Counted from the stretch's first letter, positions 8,058 through 17,845 are shown. The stretch is DNA of 64,000 bases from Sedimentimonas flavescens (GCF_019264375.1 NZ_JAHVAI010000010.1:82069-146068); one strand, 5' to 3'. Numbers and translations are program-made. Notes: generated by a model not told the origin, from the sequence alone.

Positions 8058-10916
8058 TCAGTGCGCCTCGGCCCAGCTGGCGCCGGTGCCGGCATCGACG
8101 ACAAGCGGCACCGACAGATGAACTGCCGGATCGGCCGCCCCCTCCATCGTTGCGCGCGCGGCCGCGATCAGCGCCTCGGTCGCGCCTTCCTCGACCTCGA
8201 AGATCAATTCGTCGTGCACCTGCAAGAGCATGGTCGCGGGCAGTCCGCGGATCGCGTCAGGCATACGCACCATGGCGCGGCGGATCACATCGGCGGCGGC
8301 GCCCTGAATCGGCGCGTTGATCGCTGCGCGCTTGGCGAAACCCGCACCCGGCCCCTTGGCGTTGATCTCGGGCGTGTGGATGCGGCGACCGAACAGCGTT
8401 TCGACAAAGCCGTTTTCCTTCGCGAAAGCCACGGTGTCGTCCATGTATTTGCGTATGCCGGGGAAACGCTCGAAATAGCGATCGATGAAGCGCTGCGCCT
8501 CGGCGCGCGGAATGCGCAGGTTGCGCGCTAGGCCAAAGCCCGAGATGCCGTAGATGACTCCAAAGTTGATCGCCTTGGCCTGACGGCGGATCATCGGGTC
8601 CATGCCCTCGATCGGCACGTTGAACATCTCTGACGCCGTCATCGCGTGAATATCCAGGCCCTCGCGGAAGGCCTCTTTCATCGCGGGCAGGTCAGCGACA
8701 TGGGCGAGGATGCGCAGCTCGATCTGGCTGTAGTCGAGGCTGACGATCGTCATCCCCGGCCCGGCCACGAAAGCCTCGCGGATGCGGCGGCCCTCGTCGC
8801 TGCGCACGGGGATGTTTTGCAGGTTCGGATCGGTCGAGGCCAGACGCCCGGTGTTCGCGCCTGCGATGCTGTAGGACGTATGCACGCGCCCGGTTTCCGG
8901 GTTCACATGGCCCTGAAGCGCGTCCGTATAGGTCGATTTCAGCTTCGAGATCTGCCGCCAGTCGAGCACTTTCGAGGAAAGCGCGGCCGCCTTGGGCTGA
9001 TCCTCCATCGTGGTGATGTCCTCAAGCAAATCGGCGCCGGTGGAATAGGCGCCGGTCTTGCCCTTGGTCCCGCCCGGAACACCGATCTGGTCAAAGAGGA
9101 TCTCGCCCAACTGCTTGGGCGAGCCCACGTTGAAGGGCTGGCCCGCAAGGTCCTGAATTTCAGCCTCCAGCGCCGCCATTTTCTGGGCAAAAGCGTTCGA
9201 CATCCGCGCCAGAACCTGCGCATCGACGCGCACGCCCGCCATCTCCATATCAGCCAGAACGGGCACCAGCGGGCGCTCTTCGGTTTCGTAGATCGTGGTG
9301 GCGCGGGCGCGGTGCAGCATCGGCTTGAAGCGGGCCCACAGGCGCAGCGTGATGTCGGCATCCTCGGCCGCATAGGCCACGGCCTTGTCGATCTCGACCT
9401 TGTCGAAGGTGATCTGCGCCTTGCCCGTCCCCAGCAATTCCTTGATCGGGATCGGGCGATGATCGAGATAACGCTCCGACAGCTCATCCATGCCGTGGTT
9501 ATGCAGCCCCGAGAACATCGCGTAACTCATCAGCATTGTGTCGTCGAAAGGCGCAACGCGGATGCCGTGGCGAGCGAATATCTTGAGGTCATACTTCATG
9601 TTCTGCCCGATCTTGAGGATCGCTTCGTCCTCAAGCACAGGTTTGAGCAGCGCCAGCGCCGCATCCAGATCCATCTGCCCCGGCGCGCGGGCGGTGCCGC
9701 CGAAAAGATCGTCGCCCCCTGTGGTATGGCCAAGCGGGATATAGGCGGCCTTGCCTGCGACCGAGCAGATCGACACGCCGACCAGATCGGCACGCATCTC
9801 GTCAAGGCTGGTGGTTTCGGTATCGACGGCAAGCCAGCCCAGGGCGCGGGCCTCGCTCAGCCAGGCTTGCAGGGTTTCACCATCGCGGATGCAGACATAG
9901 GCCGAGGTATCGAAGGGCGCCTCAGGCACGGCCGTGGGTTCCAGGCGCGGCTGCGGGGCGGCACCTGCGGCCCAACGCGCGGCGGCATCGACCCCGGCGG
10001 GTTCCATCGGCGGCAGGGTCGGTGCCTCGACCCCGAAGCGATCCGCGACGCGCTTGGTCAGCGTGCGGAACTCCATGAGGTTGAGGAATGCCATCAGCTC
10101 TTCGGGGTTCGGATCCTTGACCTCAAGGCTCTCCAGCGTGAAATCGAGCGGCGCGTGATCGTCCAGCGTCACAAGGCGCTTCGAGACCCGGATCTGGTCG
10201 GCGAAGTCGATCAGTGTCTGGCGCCGTTTGGGCTGCTTGATCTCTTCGGCGCGGGCCAGCAGCGTTTCCAGATCGCCGTATTCGTTGATCAGAAGCGCCG
10301 CCGTCTTGATCCCGATCCCCGGCGCGCCGGGCACGTTATCGACCGAGTCGCCCGCCAGCGCCTGCACGTCGATCACCCGATCCGGGCGCACGCCGAACTT
10401 GGCCTCGACCTCATTGGGGCCGATGCGCAGGTTCTTCATCGCATCGAGCATCTCGACCCCACCGCCGATCAGCTGCATCAGATCCTTGTCCGACGAGATG
10501 ATGGTGACGCGCCCGCCGGCCTCGCGGGCCTCGCGCGCAAGGGTGGCGATGATGTCGTCGGCCTCGAAACCCTCGGTCTCGATACAGGGCAGGTTGAAGG
10601 CGCGCGTCGCGTCGCGGGTCAGGGGGAACTGCGGGCGCAGATCCTCGGGCGGCGGCGGGCGGTTGGCCTTGTATTCGGGGAAGATCTCGTTGCGGAAGGT
10701 CTTGGAGCTATAGTCGAAGATCACCGCCGCATGGGTCGGCGCATCGGGGCCCTTGGCCTCTTCGATATAGCGAAAGATCATGTTGGCAAAGCCCGCGACG
10801 GCCCCCACCGGCAGCCCGTCCGACTTGCGCGTCAGCGGCGGCAGCGCATGATAGGCGCGGAAGATGAAAGCCGAGCCGTCGATCAGATGCAGATGGCAGC
10901 CTTTGCCGAATGCCAT
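8058..10916 (-). CDS. polA: DNA polymerase I
   Basis: A 952-residue polymerase for Okazaki-fragment maturation and repair. It has all three domains. The 5' nuclease comes first (LIDGSAFIFRAYHAL, EGFEADDIIATLA). A 3'-5' exonuclease follows that keeps acidic residues of the active site (AVDTETTSLDEM near residue 365). The family A polymerase comes last, with motif A SLDYSQIELRILAHV, motif B RRQAKAINFGVIYG and motif C LLQVHDELIFEVE. Residues thought essential are present, so proofreading looks intact. Start at 10916 is supported by GGAGG six bases upstream. It is transcribed alone: a terminator lies behind its upstream neighbour, and no hairpin is evident at its own 3' end. Confidence 0.97.
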   Translation of the reverse strand: MAFGKGCHLHLIDGSAFIFRAYHALPPLTRKSDGLPVGAVAGFANMIFRYIEEAKGPDAPTHAAVIFDYSSKTFRNEIFPEYKANRPPPPEDLRPQFPLTRDATRAFNLPCIETEGFEADDIIATLAREAREAGGRVTIISSDKDLMQLIGGGVEMLDAMKNLRIGPNEVEAKFGVRPDRVIDVQALAGDSVDNVPGAPGIGIKTAALLINEYGDLETLLARAEEIKQPKRRQTLIDFADQIRVSKRLVTLDDHAPLDFTLESLEVKDPNPEELMAFLNLMEFRTLTKRVADRFGVEAPTLPPMEPAGVDAAARWAAGAAPQPRLEPTAVPEAPFDTSAYVCIRDGETLQAWLSEARALGWLAVDTETTSLDEMRADLVGVSICSVAGKAAYIPLGHTTGGDDLFGGTARAPGQMDLDAALALLKPVLEDEAILKIGQNMKYDLKIFARHGIRVAPFDDTMLMSYAMFSGLHNHGMDELSERYLDHRPIPIKELLGTGKAQITFDKVEIDKAVAYAAEDADITLRLWARFKPMLHRARATTIYETEERPLVPVLADMEMAGVRVDAQVLARMSNAFAQKMAALEAEIQDLAGQPFNVGSPKQLGEILFDQIGVPGGTKGKTGAYSTGADLLEDITTMEDQPKAAALSSKVLDWRQISKLKSTYTDALQGHVNPETGRVHTSYSIAGANTGRLASTDPNLQNIPVRSDEGRRIREAFVAGPGMTIVSLDYSQIELRILAHVADLPAMKEAFREGLDIHAMTASEMFNVPIEGMDPMIRRQAKAINFGVIYGISGFGLARNLRIPRAEAQRFIDRYFERFPGIRKYMDDTVAFAKENGFVETLFGRRIHTPEINAKGPGAGFAKRAAINAPIQGAAADVIRRAMVRMPDAIRGLPATMLLQVHDELIFEVEEGATEALIAAARATMEGAADPAVHLSVPLVVDAGTGASWAEAH

Positions 10917-10984
10917 GGGGTCCTCCGTGTCGCGTTGACCCGTTCTGCCATAGCCCGCGCCGGGCCGAAACCCGCAAACGAAAA

Positions 10985-11002
10985 GCGGCCCCGAAGGGCC
11001 GC
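10985..11002 (-). terminator. Intrinsic terminator of the zinc-finger gene
   Basis: A 7-bp GC stem closed by a TTCG tetraloop (minus-strand sense) is followed by TTTT at 10984-10981. It lies directly downstream of the minus-strand zinc-finger gene and separates it from polA. Confidence 0.8.
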
Positions 11003-11023
11003 CTGCGAACCGATCAAAGGCGA

Positions 11024-11209
11024 TCAGTGATCGTCATGCGCGTGATCGCGGTCGATCACGAATTTCTTGTCGCAGTAGGGGCACTCGACCTCGCCGCTGT
11101 CATGCGGGATGGTCAGGTAGACGCGCGGATGGCCCAGGGCCCCCTCGCCGCCGTCACAGGCGACCTTCCAGGTGGTGACAACTTGGGTCTCGGGGGCGGC
11201 GATGGTCAT
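11024..11209 (-). CDS. Zinc-finger domain-containing protein (CHCC / NDUFS6-like)
   Basis: A 61-residue protein with the CHCC zinc-ribbon pattern: Cys in KVACDGGEG, His in LGHPRVYL, and the CPYC pair in [12 protein letters not shown]. It ends in an acidic/His tail. The family is related to the complex I accessory subunit NDUFS6 and is common as a tiny stand-alone protein in alphaproteobacteria. An association with NADH dehydrogenase here is inference from the family only. I start it at the ATG at 11209, which has GGAG 7 bases upstream. A longer frame to 11269 adds 20 unlikely residues. It follows the HIT gene and is closed by a UUCG terminator. Confidence 0.85.
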   Translation of the reverse strand: MTIAAPETQVVTTWKVACDGGEGALGHPRVYLTIPHDSGEVECPYCDKKFVIDRDHAHDDH

Positions 11210-11284
11210 GAGCTGGCTCCGGCAGTCTGGTTCGACCGCGCATATTAGCGATTGTGCCCTTCGGGGCAAGAGGGTGCGGCCGGT

Positions 11285-11665
11285 TCAGCCGCGCGAAAGC
11301 ATCCGCCCCAGAACGCGACCGGCGAGAATATGCATGTGGAAATGCGGCACGTCCTGCACGCCATGCTCGCCCGAGTTGGTGATCGCGCGGAAGCCCATGC
11401 CGCCCTCGCCGGGTTCAATCCCCAGCATTTTGCAGACCTGCCCGGCGGTGCGGTAGAAGTCGAGGACCTCCGCATCGCTTGCTTCGTTCGAGAAATGATC
11501 GAAGGTCGCGTAAGGCCCCTTGGGGATCACCAGCACATGATCGGGGGCCTGCGGAGCGATATCGCGGAACGCCAGCGTGTGCTCGGTCTCCAGAACGGTG
11601 TTGTTCGGGATCTCGCCGCGCAGGATGCGCGCGAAGATATTCGTCGGGTCATAGGCATAGGCCAC
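11285..11665 (-). CDS. HIT family nucleotide-binding protein
   Basis: A 126-residue histidine-triad protein, likely a purine-nucleotide phosphoramidase or dinucleotide hydrolase of the HINT branch. The active-site triad HFHMHIL is near residue 112, and DHVLVIPKGPYATFDHF matches the central beta strands. Translation begins at a GTG (11665) with a strong GAGGAG ribosome-binding site. It lies between the glycosyltransferase gene (11 bases upstream) and the zinc-finger gene, in the same direction, so these three may form a loose transcription unit. Confidence 0.93.
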   Translation of the reverse strand: MAYAYDPTNIFARILRGEIPNNTVLETEHTLAFRDIAPQAPDHVLVIPKGPYATFDHFSNEASDAEVLDFYRTAGQVCKMLGIEPGEGGMGFRAITNSGEHGVQDVPHFHMHILAGRVLGRMLSRG

Positions 11666-11677
11666 GGGGGAATCTCC

Positions 11678-13252
11678 TCAGTCCAGAAACAGATATTCGG
11701 TTGCGGCGATCTCATGCGCAAGATCGCGATCGACACCCAGAAAGCGCGCGATCGGCAGGGCGTTTTCGCGCGGCGTGGCGCCCTGGCGAATGTGCTCGAA
11801 TGCGGGGAACCCGGCATCGCGCATCCGGTCGCTTTCGAATTTCAGATCGAAGCGGATGGTCGGCAAGAGCCGTTCGATCACCCCGGCGGGCGATTGCTCT
11901 CCGGCAAGCCCCACGCGGCGGGCATGGCCGATCAGGTAATCGTCGGTGAAATCGCATTCGATCTCGAGGATACGCGCATCCACCCGGTCGGCGGAAAGAT
12001 CGCGCAGCAGTTCGAACTCGGCCGGGTCCACGCAGATCAACAGGCGGTCGGTGCGGTGATAGTCGAACAGCATCCGCAACAGCGCCCTGCGATGACGGTT
12101 GCGCTTGGAAAGCGTGGTCTCGATCCCGCCGAGTGCCGGCAAGGGGCACAGTTCGTTGAACAGGTATTCGACGCGCGGGATGCCCGCCCTGGCGCCCGCC
12201 TGTTCGACCAGCCGCTTGGCGACATGCCATTTCTTGCACACAACGACATAGAGCGTCCGCTCGCGGCCAAGCGAGGATTCGACCTCCCAGAAGCGCGGCG
12301 CGAACCGACGCCCGATGCGCCCGCGTCCGGTCAGGAAGGAAAACAGCGCCCGCCCTTCGCCCGAGATCGAAAAGGCGCGGGCGGTCTCGTGCCACAGCTC
12401 CCCCAGCCGCGTCTTGAGATCAGCCGCATCCGGGCTGATCTTGCGGGCAAACAGAAAATCCTGCCCCAGCAGCAGATCGTAGTGATCGTTATAGAAGGTC
12501 ACCGGCATCCCGTAGTCGGTGAACATAAGGAAGGTCGGCGTGCGGCTGCGGATCTCCCGGTCGGGCACGAGATGGCGCACGAGGGTCTGAAAGAAGGTCT
12601 CGTCCGGGATCCAGGTCGTCTTGAAGAACCGCATCACCGCAGGGCGGACGCGGCAGAACTCCAGCACCGCCTCGACGGTCTGGCGGCGCAGGCACCACCA
12701 TTGCGAGCCGATCATCATCTGCAGATCCTCGGGAACCTTGCGGGTCATCCCAAGCGCGCGCTGGATCTCGTAGCTCTTGTAGAACAGCCACTTGCTCTGG
12801 CGCTCGTTGAAGACGTGGCGGTAGATCAGCCGGTCCTCGCGCATCCCGGTCTTGATCCAGCCCGAGGTGAAGAAATCGACGCTTTCGATGTAATCGACAT
12901 CCTCGGCATCGAGGAAATCATGCACATATTCCGCCGTCTTGATCGGCAGGCAATCGCCCGAGATCAAGTAGAAATGCGTCGCCTGCGGGAAGGCATCGAC
13001 CGCCGCCTTCACCGCCTCAAGCGTCGCCGCGACAAGGCTCCACTCCCCCCAACCGCATTTGACCCTGCGGCGCGCGAAGGCGATCGACGGATCGTCCGCC
13101 AACGCCGTCTGAATACGCGCGAAATCGGCCTGACTCGCGCGGGCATCGAAGTGGATCGAGACGAAATCGCCCTCGGAGGACAGCCTGCGCGCCTGGGAAA
13201 TGACCCCCTCGGGGTCCTTGTGGGTCAGCAGGATGAAGGCGATCTTTGCCAT
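11678..13252 (-). CDS. Core-2/I-branching beta-1,6-N-acetylglucosaminyltransferase family protein
   Basis: A 524-residue glycosyltransferase-like protein. Residues 1-270 fit the 'Branch' (GT14) domain: AFILLTHKDPEGV, VSIHFDARASQADFARI, HFYLISGDCLPIKTAEY, WWCLRRQTVEAVLEF and WIPDETFFQTLV. The C-terminal ~230 residues form a second conserved region that in Rhodobacterales carries its own DUF (DUF5927/5928-like), with no function I can name. No membrane segment is visible, so it is probably cytosolic. It is divergent from a family-2 sulfotransferase across 147 bases, which suggests joint synthesis or decoration of a surface glycan; that is inference. Confidence 0.85.
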   Translation of the reverse strand: MAKIAFILLTHKDPEGVISQARRLSSEGDFVSIHFDARASQADFARIQTALADDPSIAFARRRVKCGWGEWSLVAATLEAVKAAVDAFPQATHFYLISGDCLPIKTAEYVHDFLDAEDVDYIESVDFFTSGWIKTGMREDRLIYRHVFNERQSKWLFYKSYEIQRALGMTRKVPEDLQMMIGSQWWCLRRQTVEAVLEFCRVRPAVMRFFKTTWIPDETFFQTLVRHLVPDREIRSRTPTFLMFTDYGMPVTFYNDHYDLLLGQDFLFARKISPDAADLKTRLGELWHETARAFSISGEGRALFSFLTGRGRIGRRFAPRFWEVESSLGRERTLYVVVCKKWHVAKRLVEQAGARAGIPRVEYLFNELCPLPALGGIETTLSKRNRHRRALLRMLFDYHRTDRLLICVDPAEFELLRDLSADRVDARILEIECDFTDDYLIGHARRVGLAGEQSPAGVIERLLPTIRFDLKFESDRMRDAGFPAFEHIRQGATPRENALPIARFLGVDRDLAHEIAATEYLFLD

Positions 13253-13399
13253 ATCGAACGTGGTCTGCGCCGGTTGAAGAAGTTGCGGCGTCTAGATAAT
13301 GCCAGTCACCGTTGAAATGACAGGGGTTCTCTGCTCTTTAGGGAAGTATTTACGACGTTCCACCATTGTCCGGACTCGGAACGCTTGAGGAGTGTATTG

Positions 13400-14218
13400 A
13401 TGGGTTTTCCCGGCACATGGATGACCGAAAGTGAAAGTGTGGTTTACCGGGTTGTCCCGAAATGCGCCTGCTCGACCATCGGTCAGATCATGTATTACTC
13501 GGATCACGGGCGCTTTTTCGACGGGGACATCCACGACTCGACGACCGGCCTGCACAAATGGGCGCAGGAGCACAGCCAGCCCCTGATCGAGGCGAATGTG
13601 CGCGCGCACAAGTCCTTTGCCTTCACCTGTGTACGCAATCCCTATGCACGCATCCTGAGCTCGTTCTTCGACAAGATTGCGGGCATCCAGCGCAATGGCA
13701 AACGCTACCGCGGCAACCTCGTGCCGCAACTCGCGCAGAAATACGGGATCGACGTCGGCGCGCCCGAGGATGGGTTCGAGTTCGACCAGATCAAATCCTT
13801 CCGCCGTTTCCTGCTGTTCGCCCGCGACACCATCCGCTGGCGCAAACCGATGGAGCCCGACATCCACTGGTCGGCGATGTCGGGCCATATCGCGACCTTC
13901 ATCGCGAATGGCGGCCGCTACGATCAGATCATCTTCACCGAGAAGTTCAACGAGGGGATGCAACAGGTGCTCGACCGGATCGAGACGCCGGTCACCGTCG
14001 ATCTGACGCACATACCGCGCTTCAACGAGTCCGAGGGACACGGCCCCAAGCGGGTGCATAAGGTCAGCGACTATTTCGACGATCTCTCGCGCCATCTGAT
14101 CTGGGAAATCTACAAGAAAGACTTCCAGCTGTTCCGCTACGATTTCGACGATCCGGACAATAAGATGCCGACCGCAGAGGTCGACCTCGCCGAGGTGCAC
14201 GCCAAACTGGGTCAGTAA
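13400..14218 (+). CDS. Sulfotransferase family 2 domain-containing protein
   Basis: A 272-residue PAPS-dependent sulfotransferase of the carbohydrate (family 2) type. The 5'-phosphosulfate-binding motif is RVVPKCACSTIGQI (residues ~17-30) and the 3'-phosphate motif is FTCVRNPYARILSSFF (~75-90); both look complete. It probably sulfates a glycan made by the divergent GT14-like protein. I start at the ATG at 13400, preceded by GAGGAG with a 7-base gap. A TTG at 13385 would add five residues and has no good ribosome-binding site. A terminator-like repeat follows the stop. Confidence 0.87.
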   Translation: MGFPGTWMTESESVVYRVVPKCACSTIGQIMYYSDHGRFFDGDIHDSTTGLHKWAQEHSQPLIEANVRAHKSFAFTCVRNPYARILSSFFDKIAGIQRNGKRYRGNLVPQLAQKYGIDVGAPEDGFEFDQIKSFRRFLLFARDTIRWRKPMEPDIHWSAMSGHIATFIANGGRYDQIIFTEKFNEGMQQVLDRIETPVTVDLTHIPRFNESEGHGPKRVHKVSDYFDDLSRHLIWEIYKKDFQLFRYDFDDPDNKMPTAEVDLAEVHAKLGQ

Positions 14219-14237
14219 GCTTGGGCTGGCCGAGGAA

Positions 14238-14307
14238 GGGGGGCTGTTTGCCCCCCTCTGCGCTGCGCGCATTCACCCCCCGAGGATATTTGCACAAAGC
14301 CGAAAAG
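14238..14307 (+). repeat. Interspersed terminator-like repeat, copy 1
   Basis: Downstream of the sulfotransferase stop. A hairpin GGGGGGC-TGTTT-GCCCCCC (14238-14256) is followed by a GC-rich stretch and then by CACCCCCCGAGGATATTT and ACAAAGCCGAAAAG. The same order of elements recurs inverted at 14438-14500 and, shorter, at 47947-47985. All three copies sit at gene 3' ends, reading outward from the gene. Confidence 0.75.
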
Positions 14308-14388
14308 GCGAAACGCTTCCTTAACCATCTCGCGCCAGTCTTGGGGTGCGGTACAGGCGGGGACGCCGATGACCGTCAAAGACGAAAG

Positions 14389-14426
14389 CACCTGACCTTC
14401 GGCAGTGCATAGCCGCAGGTCAGGTG
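14389..14426. repeat. Long inverted repeat between the two terminator-like repeats
   Basis: Arms of 15 bases (CACCTGACCTTCGGC at 14389-14403 and its near-exact complement at 14412-14426, one mismatch) enclose an 8-base loop. It occupies the middle of the gene-free stretch 14219-14509 and is flanked by oppositely oriented repeat copies. A CtrA-half-site-like TTAACCAT lies at 14321-14328. I see no gene in this stretch. Confidence 0.7.
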
Positions 14427-14437
14427 AGCCCTCATCT

Positions 14438-14500
14438 CTTTTGGCTTTGTCGAAATATCCCGGGGGTGAGCGCGTTTCGCGCGAGGGGGCAGCGCCCCCT
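14438..14500 (-). repeat. Interspersed terminator-like repeat, copy 2 (inverted)
   Basis: Read on the minus strand, immediately after the panC stop, the sequence gives hairpin AGGGGGC-GCT-GCCCCCT, a second small hairpin GCGCG-AAAC-GCGC, then CACCCCCGGGATATTT and ACAAAGCCAAAAG. It matches copy 1 in order and mostly in sequence and probably ends the panB-panC transcript. Confidence 0.75.
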
Positions 14501-14509
14501 GGAACGCCA

Positions 14510-15349
14510 TCAAACCGCGATATTGTCGATCAGGCGCACATCGCCAAGATAGGCAGCGACCAGCATCCGGCCCGGCTCAGAGAACGTCTCCATCGGGCGC
14601 AGGCCTTCGACCGAGCGAACCTCGAGATATTCGATATCGTGGAAACCCGCGGCGAGAATCTCGGACTTGGCCTGTTCAAGCGCCGATCCGATCGGAGCGC
14701 CCGCGCGGATCTGCTCGGCCGCCGCAGTCATGATCCGGTGCAGCGCCGGGGCTTGCGCGCGCTCGGCTTCCGACAGGCGAACATTGCGCGACGACATGGC
14801 AAGCCCGTCGGTTTCGCGGATGGTCGGGCAGCCTATGATGCGGATCGGGATGTTCAGATCCTCGACCAGCCGCCGCACGACCTGAAGCTGCTGCCAGTCT
14901 TTCTCTCCGAAGAAGGCGCGGCCCGCCTGAGTCATGCCAAAGAGCTTGCTGACCACCGTCGCGACGCCATCGAAATGCCCGGGGCGGAAGGCGCCTTCCA
15001 GCGGCTCAGAAATCCCCGACACCGAGACCTTGGTGGCGAAGCCGTCGGGATAAACCTCATCCACGCCGGGAGCGAACAGGACATCCACGCCCTCAGCCTC
15101 CAGCATGGCCAGATCGTGTGCCTCGTCACGCGGATATTTGTCGAGATCCGAGGCGTTGTTGAACTGCATCGGGTTGACGAAGATCGTCACGATCACGCGG
15201 TCCGATTGCTTGCGCGCCTCGCGCACCAGGCTCATGTGGCCGTCATGCAGCGCCCCCATGGTCGGCACCACGCCGACCAGCATCCCAGAGCGTTTCCACG
15301 CCGCCACGCGGTCGCGCAGTTCTGCCGAGGTGCGGATAATCTGAGTCAT
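14510..15349 (-). CDS. panC: Pantothenate synthetase
   Basis: Condenses pantoate with beta-alanine using ATP to give pantothenate, a coenzyme A precursor. The 279-residue protein shows the family motifs [18 protein letters not shown] (ATP-binding HIGH-like, residues ~29-46), [29 protein letters not shown] and MSSRNVRLS. Length is normal. Its start overlaps the panB stop by four bases (ATGA), so both enzymes are translated from one message, with panB first. The transcript probably ends in the repeat at 14438-14500. Confidence 0.97.
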   Translation of the reverse strand: MTQIIRTSAELRDRVAAWKRSGMLVGVVPTMGALHDGHMSLVREARKQSDRVIVTIFVNPMQFNNASDLDKYPRDEAHDLAMLEAEGVDVLFAPGVDEVYPDGFATKVSVSGISEPLEGAFRPGHFDGVATVVSKLFGMTQAGRAFFGEKDWQQLQVVRRLVEDLNIPIRIIGCPTIRETDGLAMSSRNVRLSEAERAQAPALHRIMTAAAEQIRAGAPIGSALEQAKSEILAAGFHDIEYLEVRSVEGLRPMETFSEPGRMLVAAYLGDVRLIDNIAV

Positions 15350-16170
15350 TTCTTCACCTCGTCTGCAAAGACATGTTCGGGGGCAGGGAAGGCGCGGGAG
15401 CGCACTTCGGCGGCATAGGCGGCAATGGCGGCCTCGCCCTGCTCGCCGAGCGTTCCGTAGCGTTTGACAAATTTGGGTTTGAAGGCGGTGAAGAGGCCCA
15501 GCATGTCATCCACCACCAGCACCTGACCGTCGCAGCCCGCGCTGGCGCCGATGCCGACGGTCGAGATCGAAATTTCGGCAGTGATCGCGTCGGCCAAGCT
15601 CGCAGGCACCTTTTCCAGCACGACAGCGAAAGCGCCAGCCTTCTCCACTGCGATGGCATCCTTCATCAGGCGCGCGCCATCTTCGCCCCGGCCCTGCACC
15701 TTGTAGCCGCCAAAAACGTTCACCGACTGCGGCGTGAGGCCGATATGCGCCATGACCGGAATGCCGCGCTGAACGAGAAACGCGATCGTCTCGGCCATAT
15801 GCTGCCCGCCTTCCAGCTTGACCGCCCCCGCGCCAGTTTCGGACATCAGCCGGGCCGCGTTGCGGAAGGCCTGCGCGGGGCTTTCCTCATAGCTGCCGAA
15901 GGGCATGTCGATCACGAGACAGGCGTTTTGCAGCCCCCGCGCCACCGCCTTGCCGTGCAGGATCATCATCTCCATCGTCACGCCAAGCGTAGAGGGCAGC
16001 CCGTGCAGCACCATGCCGACCGAGTCCCCCACCAGCACCAGATCGACATGAGCATCCATCATGCGCGCCATCGGCGTCGTGTAGGCGGTCAGGCAGACAA
16101 TCGGCGCCCCGCCCTTCATCGCAGCAATATCGGACGGCATCTTCTGCCGCGTGGTTCCCGTGGCACTCAT
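15346..16170 (-). CDS. panB: 3-methyl-2-oxobutanoate hydroxymethyltransferase
   Basis: Ketopantoate hydroxymethyltransferase, the first committed step of pantothenate synthesis, using methylene-tetrahydrofolate. The 274-residue protein contains [61 protein letters not shown] and [19 protein letters not shown] place the start at the ATG at 16170, with GGGAGA upstream and homology beginning about 14 residues in. The open frame continues to 16461 but that extension is antisense to the divergent solute-binding-protein gene. First gene of the panBC operon. Confidence 0.96.
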   Translation of the reverse strand: MSATGTTRQKMPSDIAAMKGGAPIVCLTAYTTPMARMMDAHVDLVLVGDSVGMVLHGLPSTLGVTMEMMILHGKAVARGLQNACLVIDMPFGSYEESPAQAFRNAARLMSETGAGAVKLEGGQHMAETIAFLVQRGIPVMAHIGLTPQSVNVFGGYKVQGRGEDGARLMKDAIAVEKAGAFAVVLEKVPASLADAITAEISISTVGIGASAGCDGQVLVVDDMLGLFTAFKPKFVKRYGTLGEQGEAAIAAYAAEVRSRAFPAPEHVFADEVKK

Positions 16171-16372
16171 GGCAGTCTCCCTCTCTCCCTTGACAGGCAG
16201 GCATAGCGCCCCTGCCCCCATATTGCAAAGATAGAAATGCCGCAGCGCAGCACCAACCGGGAGAATGCCGCCCTGTTTCCCCCTTGGCCGTGGGGCGGCA
16301 AACGCCTTGATCTGAAACGGGTTCGGACCGATCATCGCAAGCATCATCATGCCACAACCTTGGGAGTTTCGC

Positions 16373-17845
16373 ATGACCAACCGTCTGCTTACCGCCGCCG
16401 CCGCGCTCGCGCTTTCGGCCAGCGGCGCGCTTGCCGCGCCCGATGCGATCACGCTTGGCATGGTGCTCGAGCCGCCGAACCTTGACCCGACCGCAGGGGC
16501 CGCAGCGGCAATCGACGAGGTGGTCTATGCCAATCTCTTCGAAGGGCTGACGCGCTTTGCACCCGATGGATCGGTCCTGCCCGCGCTGGCACGCAGTTGG
16601 GATGTGTCGGAGGATGGCAGCAGCTATACCTTCCACCTTGCGCAGGGGGTGACCTTCCATGATGGCAGCGCCTTCGACGCGGAGGACGTGAAATTCTCGC
16701 TCGACCGCGCACGGGCCGAGGATAGCGCCAATGCGCAGAAGGCGCTCTTCAAGGGGATTGCTTCGGTCGAGGTCATCGACCCCGCGACGGTGAAGATCAC
16801 GCTTTCCGCGCCGGACGGCGCGTTTCCCTTCAAGATGGCCTGGGGCGATGCGGTGATCCTCGCGCCCGAAAGCGCCGCCGAGGCCGCGACCCATCCGGTC
16901 GGCACCGGCCCCTTCCAATTCGGCGAATGGGCGCAGGGCGATCATGTCACCCTCACCGCCTATCCCGGCTATTGGGGCGACAAGCCTGCGCTGAATAGCG
17001 CGACCTTCCGCTTCATCTCGGACCCGACGGCGGCCTTCGCCGCGATGATGGCGGGCGACGTCGACGCCTTCCCGAACTTCCCCGCACCCGAGACGCTGAT
17101 CCAGTTCCAGTCCGATCCGCGCTTCAAGGTCATCGTCGGCTCGACCGAGGGCGAGACGATCCTGGCGATGAACAACCGCAAGGCGCCGCTTGACGATATC
17201 CGCGTGCGCGAGGCGATCGCCCATGCGATCAATCGCCAGGACGTGATCGACGGCGCGATGTTCGGCTACGGCACGCCGATCGGCTCGCATTTCGCCCCGC
17301 ACAATCCCGACTATCAGGATCTGACGGGCCTCTCGGCCTATGATCCGGAAAAGTCCAAGGCCCTGCTGGCTGAGGCCGGAGCGGGCGATCTGACCCTGCG
17401 CCTCGCCCTGCCGCCGCCGACCTATGCCCGCCGTGGCGGCGAGATCATCGCGGCCCAGCTTGGCGCCGTGGGCATCAAGACCGAGATCAGCAATCTCGAA
17501 TGGGCGCAATGGCTTGAGCAGGTCTTCAAGGGCAAGGATTTCGACCTGACCATCGTCAGCCATACCGAGCCCGCCGACATCAACATCTACGCCCGCGACG
17601 ATTACTACTTCGGCTATGCCACGCCGGCGTTTCAAGAGCTCATGGCTGAACTCGACCGCACCACCGACACGGCCGAGCGCAGCCGGATCAACCGTGCCGC
17701 GCAGGAAATGATCGCCGCCGATTTCGTCAATGGCTATCTCTTCCAGCTTGCCAAGACCGGCGTGGCCAATGCCAAGATCGAAGGGCTGTGGGAGAACTCG
17801 CCCACCCAGGCCAACGATCTGACCGCCGTTCACTGGGTAGACTGA
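16373..17845 (+). CDS. ABC transporter solute-binding protein, family 5 (peptide/opine/nickel type)
   Basis: A 490-residue periplasmic binding protein of the DppA/OppA family. A Sec signal peptide ([21 protein letters not shown]) precedes the mature protein. Family motifs are present: [59 protein letters not shown] and [16 protein letters not shown]. The start at 16373 has GGGAG six bases upstream; an earlier in-frame ATG at 16349 is less suited. No permease lies beside it. The permease/ATPase operon at 23.6-26.9 kb has no binding protein of its own, so the two could be partners, which is inference. The substrate is unknown. Confidence 0.9.
   Translation: MTNRLLTAAAALALSASGALAAPDAITLGMVLEPPNLDPTAGAAAAIDEVVYANLFEGLTRFAPDGSVLPALARSWDVSEDGSSYTFHLAQGVTFHDGSAFDAEDVKFSLDRARAEDSANAQKALFKGIASVEVIDPATVKITLSAPDGAFPFKMAWGDAVILAPESAAEAATHPVGTGPFQFGEWAQGDHVTLTAYPGYWGDKPALNSATFRFISDPTAAFAAMMAGDVDAFPNFPAPETLIQFQSDPRFKVIVGSTEGETILAMNNRKAPLDDIRVREAIAHAINRQDVIDGAMFGYGTPIGSHFAPHNPDYQDLTGLSAYDPEKSKALLAEAGAGDLTLRLALPPPTYARRGGEIIAAQLGAVGIKTEISNLEWAQWLEQVFKGKDFDLTIVSHTEPADINIYARDDYYFGYATPAFQELMAELDRTTDTAERSRINRAAQEMIAADFVNGYLFQLAKTGVANAKIEGLWENSPTQANDLTAVHWVD

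Noticed and set aside
8646..11030. A 794-codon open frame on the plus strand opposite polA
   Set aside because: Antisense shadow of polA; high GC gives long open frames in the complementary strand, and its product shows no recognisable domain.
16171..16461. N-terminal extension of panB
   Set aside because: Family similarity begins at about 16130 and a good ribosome-binding site precedes ATG 16170; the extension is antisense to the divergent binding-protein leader.
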